Positions 7,576 through 14,091 of a stretch of DNA of 14,091 bases are shown one piece after another. Numbering within the stretch: the stretch's first letter is position 1; every line of letters begins with the position of its first letter. The DNA lies in the NCBI GenBank assembly GCA_937871985.1, contig CALMPB010000222.1, forward strand, positions 1 through 14,091, in the 5' to 3' direction. The stretch comes from an uncultured Burkholderiaceae bacterium (GTDB taxonomy: Bacteria; Pseudomonadota; Gammaproteobacteria; Burkholderiales; Burkholderiaceae). The translations under genes were made by a program, and so were the position numbers. Under the pieces are notes generated by a model, which was not told the DNA's origin, made no database searches, and was given only the letters and a program-made list of their open reading frames with translations.

Positions 7576-8349
7576 ATGAAAGCAGTAATTCTTGCTGGTG
7601 GCTTGGGGACTCGATTAAGCGAAGAGACTGGCATACGGCCAAAACCCATGGTCGAGATAGGTGGGAAGCCTATTCTTTGGCACATTATGAAAATCTATTC
7701 GTCCTATGGCATTAATGATTTTGTGATTTGCTGTGGCTACAAGGGTTATCTAATCAAAGAATATTTCGCTAACTATTTTCTACATATGTCTGATGTCACC
7801 TTTAACATGCGTGACAACACAATGAAGGTGCACGATAAGCGTGCAGAGGCCTGGAATGTGACGCTGGTAGATACCGGTGAGAATTCCATGACTGGTGGCC
7901 GTTTGCGTCGAGTTGCCGATTATGTAAAGGACGAGGAAAGCTTTTGTTTCACCTATGGCGATGGTGTTGGTGACATCGACATTAGTGCAACGTTGGCCTT
8001 CCATAAAAAGCATGGCAAGGCAGCTACATTGACTGCCACTTTTCCGCCTGGCCGTTTTGGCGCCTTGGATATCCGTCAAGGACAGGTCATGAGTTTTAAA
8101 GAAAAGCCGAAAGGTGATGGCGCCATGATCAATGGTGGTTTCTTTGTATTGAAGCCAGATGTTCTGAATTACTTAACGGATGACAGTACAACATGGGAGC
8201 AAGAGCCGCTAATGAGCCTAGCAGCCGAAGGCCAGTTGATGGCCTACGAGCATGCCGGTTTTTGGCAGCCCATGGACACATTGCGCGATAAGCATTTGCT
8301 TGAAGAGCTTTGGGATAAAGGTAGAGCCCCCTGGAAGACTTGGGAGTAA
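7576..8349 (+). CDS. ddhA: Glucose-1-phosphate cytidylyltransferase
   Basis: Converts alpha-D-glucose 1-phosphate and CTP to CDP-glucose plus diphosphate, the entry step to CDP-3,6-dideoxyhexoses (RfbF/DdhA/AscA). The 257-residue length is that of the family. The nucleotide-binding signature AGGLGTR lies at residues 7-13, followed by RPKPMVEIGGKPILWHIM (21-38), where K23 is the family's conserved lysine. FTYGDGVGDID (125-135) supplies the metal-binding acids (D129, D133). The YGINDFVICCGYKGYLIKEYF segment is near diagnostic for the cytidylyl rather than thymidylyl or uridylyl enzymes. AGGA at 7566-7569 is a reasonable ribosome binding site 6 bases before the ATG. It sits between ddhD and ddhB with tight spacing, so one operon is likely. 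Confidence 0.96.
   Translation: MKAVILAGGLGTRLSEETGIRPKPMVEIGGKPILWHIMKIYSSYGINDFVICCGYKGYLIKEYFANYFLHMSDVTFNMRDNTMKVHDKRAEAWNVTLVDTGENSMTGGRLRRVADYVKDEESFCFTYGDGVGDIDISATLAFHKKHGKAATLTATFPPGRFGALDIRQGQVMSFKEKPKGDGAMINGGFFVLKPDVLNYLTDDSTTWEQEPLMSLAAEGQLMAYEHAGFWQPMDTLRDKHLLEELWDKGRAPWKTWE
8342..8346 (+). promoter_or_regulatory. Ribosome binding site (GGGAG) fixing the ddhB start
   Basis: GGGAG ends 7 bases before ATG 8354. The reading frame is open further upstream to an ATG at 8252, but that would overlap ddhA by about 100 bases and add 34 residues ahead of the normal family N-terminus, so 8354 is the supported start. Confidence 0.7.
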
Positions 8350-8353
8350 GCCC

Positions 8354-9439
8354 ATGAAGGCTGTTGTGGATTCCGCTTTTTGGAAAGACAAGAAAGTCTT
8401 TCTTACTGGGCATACCGGCTTTAAAGGGAGCTGGTTGTCGCTTTGGTTGCAGCTTATGGGGGCAAATGTTAAGGGTTATTCGCTAGAGCCTCCCACTACT
8501 CCTGCTCTTTTCAATGAGGCATGTGTGGCAAAAGGAATGCAATCGCAGGTTGGGGATATCCGCGATGCAGAAACCCTACGCGCAAGCATGACGGGATTCA
8601 ACCCCGATATCGTGATTCACATGGCTGCGCAACCCTTGGTACGGTTATCGTATCGCGAGCCCATTGAGACTTACAGCACGAATGTCATGGGATCCTTGCA
8701 AGTTCTCGAGGCGGCACGGCAATGTACTAATTTGCGAGTAATCGTAAATGTGACTACAGATAAGTGCTATGAAAATCACGAATGGGAATGGGGATATCGT
8801 GAGAATGAGCCGATGGGCGGGCATGACCCATATAGCAACAGCAAGGGCTGTGTCGAGCTCATAACTTCAGCATATCGCAATTCGTTCTTCAACAATCCTC
8901 AAGGTGCTGCACTTGCTTCGGCTCGCGCCGGCAATGTGATTGGAGGCGGGGATTGGGCCGAAGACAGGCTTATACCTGATATTCTTCGCGCTTTCAGCTC
9001 CAATCAACCTGTAGTCATTCGCAATCCGAAGGCGACTCGGCCGTGGCAACATGTGCTGGAACCCTTGAGTGGTTATTTGGTACTGGCTCAAAACTTATGG
9101 ACTGGCGGTTCCAAATATGCAGAAGGATGGAATTTTGGGCCTAAAGACGAAGATGCGAGGCCCGTCGAATGGATACTCAACCGCATGGTTGAAACATGGG
9201 GGCCAGACGCCTCCTGGAGGTTGGACAGCGACCCCCAACCTCATGAGGCTCGCTACCTGAAGCTGGATATTTCCAAAGCTCGCTCACGATTGAGCTGGTC
9301 GCCTAGCTGGAATCTAGAAACCGCCTTGGTGCGGATCGTCAATTGGCATCGCGCTTGGTTGGCTCACGAAAACATCCATTCCGTTTGTATAGATGAAATC
9401 AGCGCATATGTGCGTGATATGTCTGTACAGGATAAATAA
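8354..9439 (+). CDS. ddhB: CDP-glucose 4,6-dehydratase
   Basis: An NAD-dependent extended SDR enzyme that converts CDP-glucose to CDP-4-keto-6-deoxyglucose (RfbG/DdhB/AscB). With the start at 8354 it has 361 residues, the family length. VFLTGHTGFKGSWLSLWL carries the GxxGxxG dinucleotide motif (G19-G25), and the helix after it is typical of CDP-glucose dehydratases. HMAAQPLVRLSYREP (89-103) is the family signature after the fourth strand. VTTDKCYEN (133-141) includes the T-D-K catalytic region, with D136 and K137, and Y160-S-N-S-K164 is the YxxxK pair. The ribosome binding site and the 4-base gap from the ddhA stop point to coupled expression. Its product is the substrate of the ddhC enzyme next downstream. 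Confidence 0.96.
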   Translation: MKAVVDSAFWKDKKVFLTGHTGFKGSWLSLWLQLMGANVKGYSLEPPTTPALFNEACVAKGMQSQVGDIRDAETLRASMTGFNPDIVIHMAAQPLVRLSYREPIETYSTNVMGSLQVLEAARQCTNLRVIVNVTTDKCYENHEWEWGYRENEPMGGHDPYSNSKGCVELITSAYRNSFFNNPQGAALASARAGNVIGGGDWAEDRLIPDILRAFSSNQPVVIRNPKATRPWQHVLEPLSGYLVLAQNLWTGGSKYAEGWNFGPKDEDARPVEWILNRMVETWGPDASWRLDSDPQPHEARYLKLDISKARSRLSWSPSWNLETALVRIVNWHRAWLAHENIHSVCIDEISAYVRDMSVQDK

Positions 9440-9464
9440 CACGAATTTTTATTAGGTAATATCA

Positions 9465-10778
9465 ATGACCCCCGATTTGTTCCGCAAGGAAATCAGTAAG
9501 CTCGTCGAGCAATACGCTCAGGTTGCGCTGGCCGCCAAGCCTTTTGTTGCGGGCGAAAGCGTTATCCCACCCTCAGGTAAAGTAATCGGCGCTTCCGAGC
9601 TACAGCTTATGGTCGATGCTGCGCTTGATGGTTGGCTGACCACAGGCCGTTTCAATGCCGAGTTCGAGAAAAAGTTGGCGGAGTTTCTTGGCGTGCAATA
9701 CCTGATAACGGTGAATTCGGGTTCATCCGCAAACTTGGTTGCATTCAGTACGTTGACCTCGCCAAAGCTAGGCGAGCGTGCAATCAAGAAGGGGGACGAA
9801 GTTATTGGTGTGGCGGCAGGTTTTCCCACGACGGTCAATCCTATCGTGCAGTTTGGCGCGGTGCCTGTTTTCGTCGACGTGGACATGGCGACTCACAACG
9901 TTGATGCCGATCTTATCGAAGCAGCTATCACGCCAAAGACAAAAGCGATCATGTTGGCGCATACATTGGGCAACCCGTTCAACTTGGGTAAGGTCAAAGC
10001 GCTTTGTAAGAAATACAATCTTTGGCTTGTGGAGGATTGCTGTGATGCACTTGGCGCTACCTATGACGGAAAATTAGTAGGCACCTTCGGTGATATTGCG
10101 ACGCTAAGCTTCTACCCAGCTCATCACATCACCATGGGCGAGGGGGGGGCGGTATTTACCAATGACCCACAACTCAAGCTGATTGCAGAGTCTTTCCGGG
10201 ATTGGGGGCGGGACTGTTACTGCGCTCCGGGTTGCGATAACACTTGTGGAAACCGATTCGGCCAGCAATTCGGTAGCTTGCCACAAGGATATGACCATAA
10301 GTATGTTTATGCGCATCTTGGCTATAACCTAAAAATCACGGATATGCAGGCAGCCTGTGGACTGGCGCAGTTGGACCGAGCCCAGGAGTTTATCGATACT
10401 CGTAAGCGTAATTTCAAGTTGTTGAAGGAGCGTTTAAGTAGTTTGTCGGAGTTTCTGGAAATCGCAGAGGCGACTCCCAATAGCGACCCATCATGGTTCG
10501 GGTTCCCTGTTACGCTTAAAGAAAGTGCCGGGGTGGCACGAGTCGATCTACTCAAGTTCCTGGATCAAAATAAAATTGGCACTCGTTTGCTCTTTGCGGG
10601 TAATTTGACGCGACAACCGTATTTCCAAGGCGTCGAGTATCGTGTCGTTGGCGAGCTTACAAATACTGACCGGACGATGAATCAAACTTTCTGGCTGGGC
10701 ATTTATCCAGGGGTAGGCATCGACCATTTTGAGTATGTTGGGCAAAAGCTGGAAGAGTTTTTTGGCATTGGGTTTTAA
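9465..10778 (+). CDS. ddhC: CDP-4-dehydro-6-deoxyglucose 3-dehydrase (E1), PMP and [2Fe-2S] enzyme
   Basis: A 437-residue member of the aspartate-aminotransferase-fold sugar enzymes (RfbH/DdhC/AscC). With DdhD it removes the C3 hydroxyl from CDP-4-keto-6-deoxyglucose, giving CDP-3,6-dideoxy-4-hexulose. The decisive feature is [16 protein letters not shown]: the usual PLP lysine is replaced by H220, the residue known in the Yersinia enzyme, so it is a dehydrase and not an aminotransferase. D191 in VEDCCDALG is positioned to hold the cofactor ring. Iron-sulfur ligands fit the known spacing C-x57-C-x-C-x7-C exactly: C193, C251, C253, C261. All catalytic residues I can check are intact. An unusual run of eight G (10142-10149) encodes part of the GEGGA turn right after the catalytic histidine. 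No strong ribosome binding site is seen before the ATG. Confidence 0.96.
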   Translation: MTPDLFRKEISKLVEQYAQVALAAKPFVAGESVIPPSGKVIGASELQLMVDAALDGWLTTGRFNAEFEKKLAEFLGVQYLITVNSGSSANLVAFSTLTSPKLGERAIKKGDEVIGVAAGFPTTVNPIVQFGAVPVFVDVDMATHNVDADLIEAAITPKTKAIMLAHTLGNPFNLGKVKALCKKYNLWLVEDCCDALGATYDGKLVGTFGDIATLSFYPAHHITMGEGGAVFTNDPQLKLIAESFRDWGRDCYCAPGCDNTCGNRFGQQFGSLPQGYDHKYVYAHLGYNLKITDMQAACGLAQLDRAQEFIDTRKRNFKLLKERLSSLSEFLEIAEATPNSDPSWFGFPVTLKESAGVARVDLLKFLDQNKIGTRLLFAGNLTRQPYFQGVEYRVVGELTNTDRTMNQTFWLGIYPGVGIDHFEYVGQKLEEFFGIGF

Positions 10779-10868
10779 AAGGGCCTCCCAACTATGCAAT
10801 AGCCATTCTCGGTATGAAAGAGGAACGGCCAATCATCTAGCAAGTCTATAAAGCATCAAGGCAACAGG

Positions 10869-11837
10869 ATGAAGATAGCAATACTTGGGGCGACCAGTGA
10901 AATAGCTAAAGATTTGATTCGTTGGCTGTTGCGCGCGCCTGGATATGAGTGCGTTTTGTTTGCTCGTCGCCCGGATGCAGTAGCTACATGGCAGGCGGAA
11001 CAAGGGTTGCCAAATTGTTTTCCTGTTGGATGCTTTAATCAGTTGCTCGAAACCCCTGATTTCGATGCCATCATCAATTTTGTTGGTGTTGGCAATCCAG
11101 CGTTAGCTGCCCAAATGGGGGCATCAATACTTGACGTTACAGCAAGCTATGACGACTTGGCGCTTGCCTACGTCAAAAACCGTCCAGCTTGCCGCTATAT
11201 TTTTCTAAGTAGCGGGGCTGTTTATGGCGAAAACTTTGACGTTCCTGTTACTGATACAAGCCGCGCCATTTTCCCGATTAATGACCGTCAGATCACTAAT
11301 TGGTATTCGGTAGCGAAATTCTATGCGGAGATGCGACATAGAGCGTTATCGGAGCAGCCTATAATAGACATTCGAGTTTTTAATTATATTAGCCGCTATC
11401 AGAATGTAGATGCTCGTTTTTTACTTACCGATATGATAAGGGCAATTAAAGAGCCTACTATCTTTAAAACATCGACAAGCAATTTTTATCGCGATTATTT
11501 AAGTCCCGTAGATTTCTGCCAGATGATAGCTTGCGTATTAAATGGCCCGAATATAAATGCTGCCATAGACTGTTTTACCAAAGCGCCAGTCGACAAGCAT
11601 GGCTTGCTAAATAGCATGAGTCAGAGATTTGGCTTGGTGTACGAGTTTATGAAAGAGCCCGGTGACGCTAACATTACTGGGTTAAAGCCCAATTACTTTT
11701 CTACAAACCATTTGGCTACAGAGCTTTTTGGGTACACACCACAAAAAACAGCCTTGGAAGCGGTTATTGAAGAAACGGACGCAATACTAAACAGCAAAGA
11801 AGCAAGTGCGCCTAAAACGATAGGAATGGCGTCGTGA
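10869..11837 (+). CDS. Extended SDR oxidoreductase (NAD-dependent epimerase/dehydratase family), probable CDP-sugar reductase
   Basis: A 322-residue Rossmann protein. The N-terminal dinucleotide motif is the variant GATSEIA (7-13), with S10 and A13 where glycines are common. SSGAVYG (114-120) carries the SDR serine, and Y146-S-V-A-K150 is the catalytic YxxxK pair. In ddh clusters a gene in this place is usually the C4 reductase that completes abequose, paratose or ascarylose, but I could not match it to a particular synthase. It shares a 4-base GTGA overlap with the transketolase N-subunit, so its step is probably linked to that enzyme. My inference is reduction of a ketone on the branched sugar, as the reductase does in yersiniose synthesis. 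AAGG at 10858-10861 is a good ribosome binding site 7 bases before the ATG. SDR membership is certain; the substrate is inferred. Confidence 0.8.
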   Translation: MKIAILGATSEIAKDLIRWLLRAPGYECVLFARRPDAVATWQAEQGLPNCFPVGCFNQLLETPDFDAIINFVGVGNPALAAQMGASILDVTASYDDLALAYVKNRPACRYIFLSSGAVYGENFDVPVTDTSRAIFPINDRQITNWYSVAKFYAEMRHRALSEQPIIDIRVFNYISRYQNVDARFLLTDMIRAIKEPTIFKTSTSNFYRDYLSPVDFCQMIACVLNGPNINAAIDCFTKAPVDKHGLLNSMSQRFGLVYEFMKEPGDANITGLKPNYFSTNHLATELFGYTPQKTALEAVIEETDAILNSKEASAPKTIGMAS

Positions 11838-12667
11838 ATCCACTACCTAATGTAGATAAATTAGCGTTCAGCCCAACAGTGTTGCGCAAGCTGGTGTTGG
11901 ATATGGCATATGCGGGTTCGACCGTGCATATAGGTTGTGCCTTCTCAATCATTGAAATTTTGGCAGTGCTTTATCGTAGCTATTTACGTTATCCGAATAA
12001 TGATCCCAAAGCGGCAAATAGAGATTACTTGGTACTCAGCAAGGGTCATGGCGTGATGGCTCAGTACGCTTGCATGCACGAATTGGGGTGGATTAGCTCG
12101 GAAACGTTGTCGAACTATTTTTCGGATGGCAGTGAACTAAAAGGGCTGTCAGATTCTCGTGTCCATGGCTTGGAGGTCACATCAGGTTCGTTGGGCCATG
12201 GGTTTTCGGTAGGCGTCGGGCTGGCTATGGGCGCAAAGTTGAAGGGTACAGAGCAAAAAACGTATGCCTTAGTGGGCGATGGTGAAATTAATGAAGGCCC
12301 AATATGGGAAGGCGCCTTGTTTGCCAGCCATCATAATTTGAAGAATTTTATGGTTATAGTCGACGAGAATAATTTCCAGGCTATGGGCGAAACGAAAGAT
12401 ATATTGCGATTAGGCTCGATTCAAAACAAGTTTGAAAGTTTTGGTTTCGAAAGCCTGACTCTTGATGGGCACGATGAGGATGCTATCGATAGAGCTATCA
12501 AGCAACTATGGTCCAGCAAATCAAGCGCACCTAAGGCTCTTATCGCAAAGACAGTGAAAGGGAAAGGGGTGCCATTCATGGAGAATAATAATCTCTGGCA
12601 TTACACTCGCCTGAGCGCTGAAACCTACGCGTTGGCCCTGGCGGCCCTGGAAGAAGGTAAATTATGA
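11834..12667 (+). CDS. Transketolase-like enzyme, N-terminal (ThDP-binding) subunit
   Basis: A 277-residue protein equal to the N-terminal third of transketolase. The ThDP/Mg2+ motif is intact: V147-GDG (148-150) through E151-INEG and ending in DENN (177-180). The cofactor and substrate histidines are present: VHIG (H32), LSKGHG (H72) and GLEVTSGSLGHG (H122). The remaining chain gives the usual KTVKGKGVPFMENNNLWH segment. It starts at GTG 11834, inside the SDR stop (GTGA), with AGGA at 11822-11825 upstream, and its own stop overlaps the C-subunit start (ATGA). These overlaps imply stoichiometric, coupled synthesis with both neighbours. Transketolases move a two-carbon ketol unit from a ketose to an aldehyde. 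A split copy inside a sugar-nucleotide operon suggests a specialised acceptor rather than pentose phosphate metabolism. The family call is firm, the reaction inferred. Confidence 0.9.
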   Translation: MNPLPNVDKLAFSPTVLRKLVLDMAYAGSTVHIGCAFSIIEILAVLYRSYLRYPNNDPKAANRDYLVLSKGHGVMAQYACMHELGWISSETLSNYFSDGSELKGLSDSRVHGLEVTSGSLGHGFSVGVGLAMGAKLKGTEQKTYALVGDGEINEGPIWEGALFASHHNLKNFMVIVDENNFQAMGETKDILRLGSIQNKFESFGFESLTLDGHDEDAIDRAIKQLWSSKSSAPKALIAKTVKGKGVPFMENNNLWHYTRLSAETYALALAALEEGKL

Positions 12668-13587
12668 GAGCTGCTTTTTCAGAAGCCTTGGTTCGCCTTG
12701 CCCAAGCCGACCCCAGTGTATTATTACTAACTGGCGATCATGGTTACGCGCTTTTTGATGAATTTCGTCGTGTATGTCCTAGCCAGTATATCAATGCGGG
12801 GATCGCAGAACAGAATATGGTGGGAATGGCGGCGGGGCTGGCCCGTTCGGGATTTAGGCCGTTTGTTTATGGGCTAAGTGCATTTATCCCCGTTCGCGTC
12901 GTCGAGCAGATCAAGCTAGATATTGCGCACGATGAGCTTCCTGTGGTGCTGATAGGTGATGGTGCGGGTTTTGTTTACAGCCATTTGGGTACAAGCCATC
13001 AATCTACTGAAGATATTGCTTGCACTCGCGCTATTCCGCATCTCTCCATATATTCTCCTGGCGACAGATTTGAGCTTACCTCATGCATGGAATTAGCATA
13101 TCAGTCTGCTTCGCCCTGCTATTTTCGTATGGGTAAATCGGATCGCGGCGATGTGCATGTCCAAGTTCCAAATATAGAAGTGGGCAAGCTTCTAAATGTG
13201 AAACCAGGCCGGTCCAATGACATACTTTTTGTTGCTACGGGATCTATGTTGCGTACTACGCTTGATATAGCTACCCAACATTATCCGGATGTGGCCGTCT
13301 GGAGTGCGCCAATAATCAAACCTATTGACACGAAGCAACTTGTAGCGTTGTGTCGCGAAAGTTGCGCGGTGATAGTGGTGGAGGAGCATTCCGTAATGGG
13401 AGGGTTAGGCTCGTTGATTGCAGAAACAATCGCAGAGTTTGCACCCACCCGTTTATTGCGAGTGGGAGTGGAGGATAAATTCTCCCACTGCTGCGGTACA
13501 TATGAGTACTTATTGCAAGAGCACGGATTGGATAAAGGGACAATAATCAGGAAAATAGATGGCTTTCTTTCTGCTATGACGTTGTAA
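12664..13587 (+). CDS. Transketolase-like enzyme, C-terminal (Pyr and C-domain) subunit
   Basis: A 307-residue partner of the preceding gene, covering the pyrimidine-binding and C-terminal domains of transketolase. The essential glutamate that activates ThDP is E49 in INAGIAEQNMVGMAAGLA. TSHQSTED (110-117) gives the conserved active-site histidine H112, and YFRMGK (153-158) has R155 at the usual arginine position. The C-domain ends with VEEHSVMGGLGSLIAE, normal for this family. Two places look unusual compared with ordinary transketolases from memory: the segment before TSHQ reads GDGAGFVYSHLG (98-109) where SHAG...GEDG is typical, and GDHGY (24-28) replaces the common phosphate-contacting region. 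This may mean a different donor or a bulky acceptor. ATG 12664 overlaps the N-subunit stop by 4 bases, with AAGG at 12654-12657 as ribosome binding site. Confidence 0.9.
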   Translation: MRAAFSEALVRLAQADPSVLLLTGDHGYALFDEFRRVCPSQYINAGIAEQNMVGMAAGLARSGFRPFVYGLSAFIPVRVVEQIKLDIAHDELPVVLIGDGAGFVYSHLGTSHQSTEDIACTRAIPHLSIYSPGDRFELTSCMELAYQSASPCYFRMGKSDRGDVHVQVPNIEVGKLLNVKPGRSNDILFVATGSMLRTTLDIATQHYPDVAVWSAPIIKPIDTKQLVALCRESCAVIVVEEHSVMGGLGSLIAETIAEFAPTRLLRVGVEDKFSHCCGTYEYLLQEHGLDKGTIIRKIDGFLSAMTL

Positions 13588-13626
13588 GCCTCCGATGTAT
13601 CCAACATGTAATTTTTATTGTCGAAA

Positions 13627-14049
13627 ATGAGAGAAGCCCAGCTTAGCGCAATAAAGAGGTTAAGTAAAAAGCCCGCAGCGCTTATCAAATCCTCTCAGTT
13701 CCATCGGTATTTAATGGTCGGTTTATTAAATACTTTGTTTGGATATGGAATCTTTGCTTTATTGATTTACTTAGATTTTAGTTATCCGGTAGCTCTCTTG
13801 TTGGCAACCATCTTAGGTGTGCTGTTCAATTTTAAAAGCATCGGCATTCTAGTATTTGAGTCTCGCGACAATAAATTGATATTTCGATTTATAGTGGTGT
13901 ATGTAGTAATCTATCTTTTGAATCTGGCCGGACTTAAGCTGCTATCTATGGCGCATGTAAATATGTATGTTGCTGGCGCCATCTTACTCCCATTAATGGC
14001 CATTATTGGATTCGTAATTAATAAAAGGTTCGTTTTTAACCATGAATAA
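13627..14049 (+). CDS. GtrA-family membrane protein
   Basis: A 140-residue protein with a basic N-terminal tail and four hydrophobic helices, the size and topology of GtrA (PF04138). The family pattern is visible: FHRYLMVGLLNTLFGYGIF at the first helix, LGVLFNFKSIGILVF at the second to third helices, and GFVINKRFVF at the C-terminus. GtrA proteins are thought to flip or help supply undecaprenyl-phosphate sugars for periplasmic transfer, working with a GtrB-type synthase. Such a synthase appears to start at 14042, overlapping this gene by 8 bases. I chose ATG 13627 over an in-frame TTG at 13618; neither has a good ribosome binding site. It follows the transketolase pair by 39 bases on the same strand. 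The sugar carried is unknown. Confidence 0.9.
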   Translation: MREAQLSAIKRLSKKPAALIKSSQFHRYLMVGLLNTLFGYGIFALLIYLDFSYPVALLLATILGVLFNFKSIGILVFESRDNKLIFRFIVVYVVIYLLNLAGLKLLSMAHVNMYVAGAILLPLMAIIGFVINKRFVFNHE

Positions 14050-14091
14050 GCTCATCAGTATTGTGACTCCATGTTTTAATGAAAAGGATAA
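14042..14091 (+). CDS. Family 2 glycosyltransferase, N-terminus only (runs off window)
   Basis: Only the first 16 codons are present, reading MNKLISIVTPCFNEKD. The hydrophobic strand followed by TPCFNE is the standard start of family 2 glycosyltransferases, including GtrB/DPM1-type undecaprenyl-phosphate sugar synthases. The ATG lies inside the end of the GtrA gene, so the two are translationally coupled, which favours the GtrB-like reading. The subfamily cannot be settled from so short a piece. Confidence 0.75.
   Translation, partial: MNKLISIVTPCFNEKD

Noticed and set aside
8252..8353. Upstream in-frame ATG extension of ddhB
   Set aside because: It would overlap ddhA by about 100 bases and add 34 residues before the family's normal N-terminus; the start at 8354 has a good ribosome binding site.
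9217..9242. Inverted repeat GAGGTTGG / CCAACCTC with a 10-base loop
   Set aside because: It lies inside the intact ddhB coding region with no T-run after it, so a terminator or regulatory role is not supported.
11834..13587. A housekeeping transketolase or 1-deoxyxylulose-5-phosphate synthase
   Set aside because: The enzyme is split in two, overlaps a sugar SDR gene, sits directly after ddhDABC and has altered substrate-site residues, so a specialised role is more likely than central metabolism.
1..14091. Mobile elements, CRISPR arrays, tRNA or rRNA genes
   Set aside because: I looked for transposase-like frames, evenly spaced direct repeats and RNA gene signatures and saw none, although by eye a short degenerate element could be missed.

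Overview
The window looks like part of a lipopolysaccharide/O-antigen (surface glycan) biosynthesis locus from a Gram-negative bacterium. The GC-rich left flank and general gene style suggest a betaproteobacterium, perhaps Burkholderiales/Alcaligenaceae; this is an impression, because no taxonomic marker gene is present. I see no rRNA, tRNA, CRISPR array, insertion sequence or phage gene.

Layout. (1) Positions 1-2793, GC-rich: a minus-strand polyprenyl-phosphate-type family 2 glycosyltransferase (runs off the left edge) diverges from a plus-strand GT-C-like membrane glycosyltransferase. (2) 2824-4092: a Wzx-type flippase. (3) 4305-6353, strikingly AT-rich: a second large GT-C-like membrane protein. 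(4) 6577-10778: a complete ddhDABC set (E3 reductase, glucose-1-phosphate cytidylyltransferase, CDP-glucose 4,6-dehydratase, E1 3-dehydrase), which makes CDP-3,6-dideoxy-4-hexulose from glucose 1-phosphate. (5) 10869-13587: an SDR oxidoreductase and a two-subunit transketolase-like enzyme, in three reading frames that overlap by 4 bases each. (6) 13627-14091: a GtrA-family membrane protein and the start of another family 2 glycosyltransferase, running off the right edge.

How it may work together. DdhA-D supply CDP-3,6-dideoxy-4-hexulose, whose free C4 ketone is the usual branch point to abequose, paratose, tyvelose, ascarylose or yersiniose. Here the next genes are one SDR and a split transketolase-like ThDP enzyme. 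In yersiniose synthesis a different ThDP enzyme (the acetolactate-synthase-like YerE) adds a two-carbon unit at C4 and a reductase follows. By analogy I infer that this locus makes a C4-branched 3,6-dideoxy sugar by transketolase-type ketol transfer followed by SDR reduction. That is the main candidate for an undescribed system. The GtrA, family 2 glycosyltransferase and GT-C genes could build and attach a lipid-carried sugar outside the inner membrane, while Wzx exports the main repeat unit. No Wzy polymerase, ligase or initiating transferase is identifiable here.
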